A stretch of DNA of 64,000 bases from Tatlockia sp. (GTDB taxonomy: Bacteria > Pseudomonadota > Gammaproteobacteria > Legionellales > Legionellaceae): positions 62,001 through 126,000 of the forward strand of contig JACCVV010000012.1 in the NCBI GenBank assembly GCA_013697955.1. The letters are read 5' to 3'. Every line of letters begins with the position of its first letter. Within the stretch, counting starts at the first letter, position 1. A program made the translations under genes and the position numbers. Below the pieces are notes generated by a model. That model was given only the letters and a program-made list of their open reading frames with translations, ran no database searches and was not told the DNA's origin. Positions 58,909-64,000 of the stretch are shown in pieces.

Positions 58909-59598
58909 TTAGCCAGGGTTTAAAATATTAATAGCTCTGGCAGCAAGCATAACGATTATTGTTAAAGAAACCAGAGCCTGAATCATTGACATGCATTTTG
59001 CCCATCTTGTTAGCACCGGCGTATCTGTCGGGGAAAAAGCGGTGCTGGTGTTAAAGGATAAAAATAAATAATCGACAAAGGTAGGTTCCCAATCTTTAAT
59101 GGAGCTCGGTAGAGATCCGCTTTGTTGGGTCATAACCATCTGCGTTTGGGGAAACAGGAAGGACGTTTGGGCAATATTATCTTTTAATTCTCTTTTTCTA
59201 GGGCCGCCAGCATCCAAATTCCAATACCATAAAGCAAAAAGAATGATATTAGCTGCCCATAATAAAATGGATGAAAGGAGAAGCTGTTCTGGTTCAATAC
59301 GTCCATTTATTTCAAGAGAAATGAGCCTTGCGACCGAAATGATAAGGTATAAAGTAGTAATGATATTAACAGTCCAGACTAATACATGATTGGCGCGGTA
59401 GCTATCATGCCAATGGGTGATAATCATGGGTATGAGTAACAAGCCAACCAGACAAATCATCAAACCACGCGGTCCTGAATAAAATGTTTTGGGTAAAGCC
59501 TCATAAAGAAGTGCCAAAATAAGAAGAGCAGACCAGGAAGACCATCGTGCTTGTAGGCTTTTTAAATGTTTTTGATGTTTATAATTGCTTCCTTTCAA
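58909..59598 (-). CDS. DUF1345/ion-channel-like membrane protein
   Basis: 229 residues, five or six TM segments. The last part, DYLFLSFNTSTAFSPTDTPVLTRWAKCMSMIQALVSLT is interrupted here as a re-entrant-loop-like turn followed by a TM helix, as in two-TM potassium-channel pores, but the TVGYG selectivity filter is absent (TAFSPTD instead). A function cannot be assigned. Monocistronic, followed by a strong terminator that belongs to the next unit. Confidence 0.6.
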   Translation of the reverse strand: MKGSNYKHQKHLKSLQARWSSWSALLILALLYEALPKTFYSGPRGLMICLVGLLLIPMIITHWHDSYRANHVLVWTVNIITTLYLIISVARLISLEINGRIEPEQLLLSSILLWAANIILFALWYWNLDAGGPRKRELKDNIAQTSFLFPQTQMVMTQQSGSLPSSIKDWEPTFVDYLFLSFNTSTAFSPTDTPVLTRWAKCMSMIQALVSLTIIVMLAARAINILNPG

Positions 59599-59671
59599 TT
59601 TTTTTCACCTTTAATTTATATCAGGTAATTATTGCCTTATTCTTAGCCTAGAAAGCAAGGTTGATTTTTTG

Positions 59672-59703
59672 AAAAAAAACCTGCATCACAACAATGCAGG
59701 TTT
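59672..59703 (-). terminator. Rho-independent terminator of ahpC-ahpD
   Basis: On the minus strand AAACCTGCAT pairs over 10 bp with ATGCAGGTTT around a 7-nt loop and runs into eight T (59679-59672). It begins 10 bp after the ahpD stop. Confidence 0.9.
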
Positions 59704-59712
59704 AAAACCAGA

Positions 59713-60225
59713 TTAAATATTTTGACTAACATGAACCATATGTAAAACGGCGCTTATTCGACCAATACGTGCCAGGGACTGGACCGAAAAACCATGTTCA
59801 GTTAATTGGGCAGTATGTGCGCTAATACAGGCACCACAACCATTTAAGATGGAAACCGCAAGCGACATCAACTCAAAGGTCAATCGATCAACTCCTGAAT
59901 TCATCATTCCTTGCATGCGAAGACCCGCTGGAACCTGAGCTAGCTCGGCATTCTCAGAAAGATGAACAAAGCGATAATAAATGTTCGTCATCGCCATCAG
60001 GCTGGCAGCGATCTTAGCTGCTTTTTTAATTTCTTCACTCTGACAAAGTTCGCTTAAATCAGCGATTAACAACCTATCATTGAGGTGAAAAGCTACAGCT
60101 AAGGCTGAACCAATAATTTGTTCTTCAGTTAAGCCCTCTGATTGACTGAGATCGAGTACTTTACTTAAATTTATGCGAGCATCTTTGGCAAATTCGGGTA
60201 GTTGCTCTTTTGTTCTTTCTAACAT
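59713..60225 (-). CDS. ahpD: Alkyl hydroperoxide reductase AhpD-like protein
   Basis: 170 residues. The redox motif CGACISAHT (Cys130, Cys133, His137) is the AhpD proton-relay signature. It regenerates AhpC in place of AhpF. It follows ahpC by 30 bp and ends at a strong terminator, forming the ahpC2D-type operon of Legionella. Confidence 0.93.
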   Translation of the reverse strand: MLERTKEQLPEFAKDARINLSKVLDLSQSEGLTEEQIIGSALAVAFHLNDRLLIADLSELCQSEEIKKAAKIAASLMAMTNIYYRFVHLSENAELAQVPAGLRMQGMMNSGVDRLTFELMSLAVSILNGCGACISAHTAQLTEHGFSVQSLARIGRISAVLHMVHVSQNI

Positions 60226-60255
60226 GATCGGTTCTCCGGATAAAACAGGTTAATC

Positions 60256-60795
60256 TTAGGTTAGATGAATAGTCTCATCGCCCTTCTTCCAATTACAGGG
60301 ACAAAGTTCATCAGTTTGTAAGGCATCTAGTACGCGAAGCACTTCATTCGGATTACGGCCAACATTTAAATCAGTCACCATAACAAATCGAGTAATACCT
60401 TCGGGATCCACAATAAAGGTTGCACGCTGCGCCACTCCCTCATTTTCATCGAGGATTCCAAGTGATTGAGTTAGTTCGCGTTTGATGTCTGCAAGCATAG
60501 GAAAAGGAAGTTCCTGCAAATCAGGATGTTGATTACGCCATGCTAAATGCACGAATTCACTATCAATGCTAGCGCCTAAAATTTGAGCATCGCGATCATG
60601 GAATTCGCCGTTTAATTTTCCAAACTCGGCAATTTCAGTGGGGCATACAAAGGTAAAGTCTTTTGGCCAAAAAAATACCACTAACCATTTGCCGTGATAA
60701 CTTTGGTTAGTTAAGACTGTAAAGGCTTCGTTTAAGTCCCTGCTAACCGTTGCTTTTAGTTGAAAATTGGGAAATTTATCGCCAACTCTAATCAT
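60256..60795 (-). CDS. ahpC: Alkyl hydroperoxide reductase AhpC-type peroxiredoxin
   Basis: 179 residues. Peroxidatic Cys51 in FTFVCPTEI and resolving Cys165 in ELCPCNWKKGD make it a 2-Cys peroxiredoxin. It reduces hydrogen and alkyl peroxides using AhpD, encoded next. No OxyR site identified by eye. Confidence 0.94.
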   Translation of the reverse strand: MIRVGDKFPNFQLKATVSRDLNEAFTVLTNQSYHGKWLVVFFWPKDFTFVCPTEIAEFGKLNGEFHDRDAQILGASIDSEFVHLAWRNQHPDLQELPFPMLADIKRELTQSLGILDENEGVAQRATFIVDPEGITRFVMVTDLNVGRNPNEVLRVLDALQTDELCPCNWKKGDETIHLT

Positions 60796-60894
60796 TTTGT
60801 TCTCCTATCAAGAATTGTAAACCGACCTTTCGATTCACTTAAGTTAACTCTAGATAAGAAGCATTTATAAGTAAAATTGAATGTTTTTATTATA

Positions 60895-62085
60895 TCAATC
60901 AATATTAACTATCGATGATGCAAATTCCCGTTTAGTTAAAAGTAGGATTGATAAGCCAATCAGACTAAAGATGACTGCTGGTATCGCCAAAGGCAAGGTT
61001 GTACTCACCGTTTTATTAATAAGAAAATAGCCAACCAAACCAGCAAATATAAATCGAAGTGCGCCAACCGCAGCTGCTGCGGAACCTTTCGCCTTCTCAA
61101 AAGGAGCCATCGCGCCACCAGAGCCTGCTCCCATGCAAAAGGCACCGCCAATTCCTATAGGCAACATGGGATAAATAAAATTATGAATGGACAAACCCTG
61201 AGCAACAAACCAAATCCACATCCATAATCCGCCAATCAGGCTTAGAAAATAACCTAACAAACAAGTCTTGAAAATTCCTAAACGCTCAACAATCGAACCG
61301 CCCATAAAACTGCCAATCAGCACTGAAATGCCCATAAAGCAGAAATAGATGCCATAACTTGTTTGTGGAATCTCAAGAGTTCGGATAATCAAAAAAGGAG
61401 ATAAAGCGCAAAACAAATAGAAATAACAGTGACCCAAAGACGAAGCTAAGGTATAAACCTGAAAGTCCTGATTACGGATTACCTGCAAATATTGGCCGAA
61501 AACTTTCAAAGATAAGGGCGTTCGCTTGGATTTAGGTAAACTTTCCTCCAGCCAGAAACCCGAGGTAAAGAGAGCAGGAAAAGCAACCAATAATAAAGAC
61601 CAGAAGGTAGACTGCCAACCAAGGTAAAGATCGAGATAACTGCCAATAAAAGTAGCAAAAATAGGTGAAAAGGAAATCATACCATTTAAAAAACTGTAGG
61701 CTTTTGCTGATTTATTCCCTTGGTAAAAATCGCGAACAATAGCAAAGCCTAAAACCATCATTCCACAAGAACCAATAGCCTGCAGAATACGATAAGCTAT
61801 CAGCTCGTTTACATTGGTTGCCAGACCACAAAGAATGGAACCCAAAGCAAACATTATTATGGTTAAAATAGCAACTTTACGTCGTCCAAAGTGATCAGAA
61901 ACAGGTCCAATAATCAATTGCATAAATCCTGCGGTTAACATAAATAAATTTAGAGTCATCAACATTTCAGTATCCGATGCCTGAAAATCTCGGGTCAAAT
62001 GCGGAATCGCAGGCACGTAAATATCCATCGCCAAGGGAAGTGCAAGAACCATGGGAGTTAAAGCTAGAATGAGTTTGGTAAACAT
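60895..62085 (-). CDS. Bcr/CflA-type MFS exporter
   Basis: 396 residues, 12 TM segments. DIYVPAIPHLTRDFQ at the N-terminus and GPVSDHFGRRKVAI (MFS motif A) fit the Bcr/CflA drug-efflux family; RILQAIGSCGMMV is the antiporter motif C region. It sits divergent from icmH. L. pneumophila has an MFS gene (tphA) beside icmF; this one reads as Bcr/CflA rather than ProP-like, so it may not be tphA. Confidence 0.85.
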   Translation of the reverse strand: MFTKLILALTPMVLALPLAMDIYVPAIPHLTRDFQASDTEMLMTLNLFMLTAGFMQLIIGPVSDHFGRRKVAILTIIMFALGSILCGLATNVNELIAYRILQAIGSCGMMVLGFAIVRDFYQGNKSAKAYSFLNGMISFSPIFATFIGSYLDLYLGWQSTFWSLLLVAFPALFTSGFWLEESLPKSKRTPLSLKVFGQYLQVIRNQDFQVYTLASSLGHCYFYLFCALSPFLIIRTLEIPQTSYGIYFCFMGISVLIGSFMGGSIVERLGIFKTCLLGYFLSLIGGLWMWIWFVAQGLSIHNFIYPMLPIGIGGAFCMGAGSGGAMAPFEKAKGSAAAAVGALRFIFAGLVGYFLINKTVSTTLPLAIPAVIFSLIGLSILLLTKREFASSIVNID

Positions 62086-62319
62086 ATTTGAAAACCTGAA
62101 TATTTTAAATACAAAGATTTTAACTCCTAAACGCTAATCGATTGCAACCTTTTATTGAGAAATCTTAGCTTATCGACAAGGCACAATAGATAACGTATTA
62201 TCATTGGACTCTGCATTTCCTAAGTAAATCTGATGGTTTCTTGATGCAAATTTAAGCGTTTTGAATACAAATCAGCAGGAACATTTTATAGAAATTTAAA
62301 ATATTTTTGGAGTAAAAGC

Positions 62320-63105
62320 ATGGCAGCCGAACAACTTTCGGTCTCTTTCGTCAGCCGACTGTCATTACCTGGCGCACACAAAATGCCGCAAGGGTATTTT
62401 CGCTCTAAATTATTTATTGCGCCTTTTACAACTAACCCTATAGTTGCAGCCTCAGGCCCACTCATTTCCTTACTTGAACGTTTGTGCATTGCTCCTTCGT
62501 TGCCTTCAATAAGCTTAATTAGAGAAAATATTGAACACGAGTTACATGCCTTTCACAGCCGTTTGAATGCAAAAGCCTCTTCTGAAGAAATTGATGCCAT
62601 TGCTTATTATTTACTTTGTGCAACGATTGATGAATTAATTGGAAAAAATTATTTAAGACTTTATGGAACAGCGGCAGAATTTCAAGCCTTTACACCCTTA
62701 TCTCATGATGAAAAAGGCCCGCAAGAACGTTTTTTCGAAATCGTTAATTATATAAAACAAAATCCAAATCAATATCTCGATTTACTTGAACTGGCCTATT
62801 ATTGCTTAATTACCGGTTTTGAAGGAGAACAGCATGGACGTGCCGATGGTAGGCAAGTATTAGACAATTTAATCGAAGAGCTCTTTCAATTAATAAAGCA
62901 ACATCGAGTCCACAAAAACTATCGCTTATTTCATGAACAAAAAGCGGCTGAGCATTTCCCCGAAGACCGAAAACCACTGATTACTTTTAGTCTGATTGCT
63001 GGTGCTGTGTTGATAGCAAGCTTTTTTGCCAGTTATATTTATCTGGAAAAACAAGCTCAATCAGTCCAGTTTGGACATACTTTAACCGCAAAGCTGGACG
63101 ATTAA
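62320..63105 (+). CDS. icmH: Dot/Icm secretion protein IcmH (DotU)
   Basis: Inner-membrane protein that with IcmF stabilises the Dot/Icm core complex. 261 residues, equal to L. pneumophila DotU. A cytosolic helical domain (CATIDELIGKNY; YYCLITGFEGEQHG typical of the DotU/TssL family) is followed by one C-terminal TM (about 220-242) and a short tail. The stop overlaps the icmF ATG by one base (TAATG). Confidence 0.94.
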   Translation: MAAEQLSVSFVSRLSLPGAHKMPQGYFRSKLFIAPFTTNPIVAASGPLISLLERLCIAPSLPSISLIRENIEHELHAFHSRLNAKASSEEIDAIAYYLLCATIDELIGKNYLRLYGTAAEFQAFTPLSHDEKGPQERFFEIVNYIKQNPNQYLDLLELAYYCLITGFEGEQHGRADGRQVLDNLIEELFQLIKQHRVHKNYRLFHEQKAAEHFPEDRKPLITFSLIAGAVLIASFFASYIYLEKQAQSVQFGHTLTAKLDD

Positions 63106-64000
63106 TGGATAAATCATTAAAAGCACTCTGTGACGCCTTAAAACGAATTATTAGTTATTTAAAACCGCAAAATAATCCTGTCTCTTTTTTGCTGATTACT
63201 GGAAAAATCAATCAGGGTAAAACGGCATTACTTCGACAGTCTAATTTGACTCATTATCCAATTGATGGAGAATCGAGCGCCAATTTTTTTTACAACCAAC
63301 AGGGCGTTATCCTGGAGCTTGGAGAAGCCTGGCTGAATCAGACAGAAAATCTCATTGCCAATACTTTAAAGCAATTAAATCGTTGTCATAAAAGTGTCAG
63401 GATATCAGGCTTTATTATCTGTGTTGATGCCAACGAATTATTAAGAGTTGAACCGAATCAACTACCTGAATATTGCAAATCTCATGCGCAATTGTTGGAG
63501 CGCTTTGCGCTTGCATTGGGCTATTTTGTCGACACAGCCCTTCTCTTCACAAAACTTGATGCACTAGCTGGCTTCTCAGATTTTTTTCAGACTGATCACC
63601 CAACTGAATTAGCGAAACCGCTGGGATTTTCCCTAGGATTAATCAAACAAAGAAAAAAATTGCTGGAAATCTTCAGGCATCGTTTTGATCAAATGATTGA
63701 GGTTCTTGGACAACAAACGATTAATAAACTTCATCCAGCTCGTTCTACAATAAAACGCACTCTGATTAGAGAATTTCCTCTTCAACTTGCTAGTCTGCGT
63801 GTGCCGGCACAGGCCTTTCTGCAAAATTTACCCTTAAATCTTTTCCGTATTAAAGCCGTGTATTTTACGAGTTCTGAGCAAGGTGGCCTTAGTGTTGACC
63901 GCTTGAATAAAAAAATCGAAAAAGAATATGCCCTTACAATTCAGGATAAATTTCCTCAATCCAATAACTATCGGGCCTATTTTATTGAAGGGGCTTTAAA
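63105..64000 (+). CDS. icmF: Dot/Icm secretion protein IcmF (5' part, runs off the right edge)
   Basis: Large inner-membrane partner of IcmH, homologous to TssM of type VI systems. The 298 codons in the window start with ATG at 63105, give a Walker A-like loop ITGKINQGKT (33-40), LEL-type switch wording (GVILELGEAW) and the VDANELL and LLFTKLDALAGFSDFF stretches typical of the IcmF N-terminal GTPase-like domain. The family is about 970 residues, so two thirds lie outside. Confidence 0.94.
   Translation, partial: MDKSLKALCDALKRIISYLKPQNNPVSFLLITGKINQGKTALLRQSNLTHYPIDGESSANFFYNQQGVILELGEAWLNQTENLIANTLKQLNRCHKSVRISGFIICVDANELLRVEPNQLPEYCKSHAQLLERFALALGYFVDTALLFTKLDALAGFSDFFQTDHPTELAKPLGFSLGLIKQRKKLLEIFRHRFDQMIEVLGQQTINKLHPARSTIKRTLIREFPLQLASLRVPAQAFLQNLPLNLFRIKAVYFTSSEQGGLSVDRLNKKIEKEYALTIQDKFPQSNNYRAYFIEGAL

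Overview
The window is AT-rich chromosomal DNA of a gammaproteobacterium, almost certainly a Legionella species or close relative. The strongest pointers are icmH/dotU followed by the start of icmF (Dot/Icm type IVB secretion) at the right edge, Com1/DsbA2-type thiol oxidoreductase, PlaA-like GDSL lipase, ankyrin-type and other eukaryotic-like proteins, and a tandem direct repeat matching the Legionella PmrA box. All assignments come from reading the sequence and translations; no database search was run.

Layout. 1-6.5 kb: lptF (partial), pepA-holC, a second M17 aminopeptidase and murJ. 6.7-10.1 kb: rpsT with its terminator, then two accessory genes, a protein with a non-specific-nuclease-like C-terminal domain and a protein with a YopJ-like His/Cys pattern, both effector-like. 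10.3-19.7 kb: housekeeping genes (glyQ-glyS-gmhB-rsmJ, a DsbA2-like gene, uvrD, a cold-shock gene, hemH, a small HTH-like gene). 19.7-25.8 kb: rimK with an AstE/AspA-type partner, then cytochrome oxidase assembly genes (SURF1, Sco-like, ctaA, cyoE, Sco), with a two-TM gene divergent. 25.9-35.2 kb: small conserved gene plus M50 protease, an unknown Legionella-type gene behind a strong promoter, comF, bioC, dacB, and a hemA-prfA-prmC run followed by dksA.

35.3-44.2 kb is an accessory island inserted between dksA and waaA: an ankyrin/TPR protein preceded by a PmrA-like box, two tandem paralogous ~490-residue proteins that both end in three cysteines, an ankyrin gene relic, a class C beta-lactamase-like serine hydrolase overlapping a small membrane protein gene, and long gene-free AT-rich stretches. 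This is the most novel part of the window.

44.6-64 kb: waaA, proB and a frameshifted proA, djlA, a frameshifted pepE, a group of exported proteins (C1-type protease, beta-barrel outer membrane protein, GDSL lipase), a DUF2157-like membrane protein, a DEAD-box helicase, an FadH-like flavoenzyme, a DUF1345/channel-like membrane protein, the ahpC-ahpD peroxide defence pair, a Bcr/CflA-type MFS exporter, and icmH-icmF at the edge. No tRNA, rRNA, CRISPR array, intact insertion sequence or integrase was seen.
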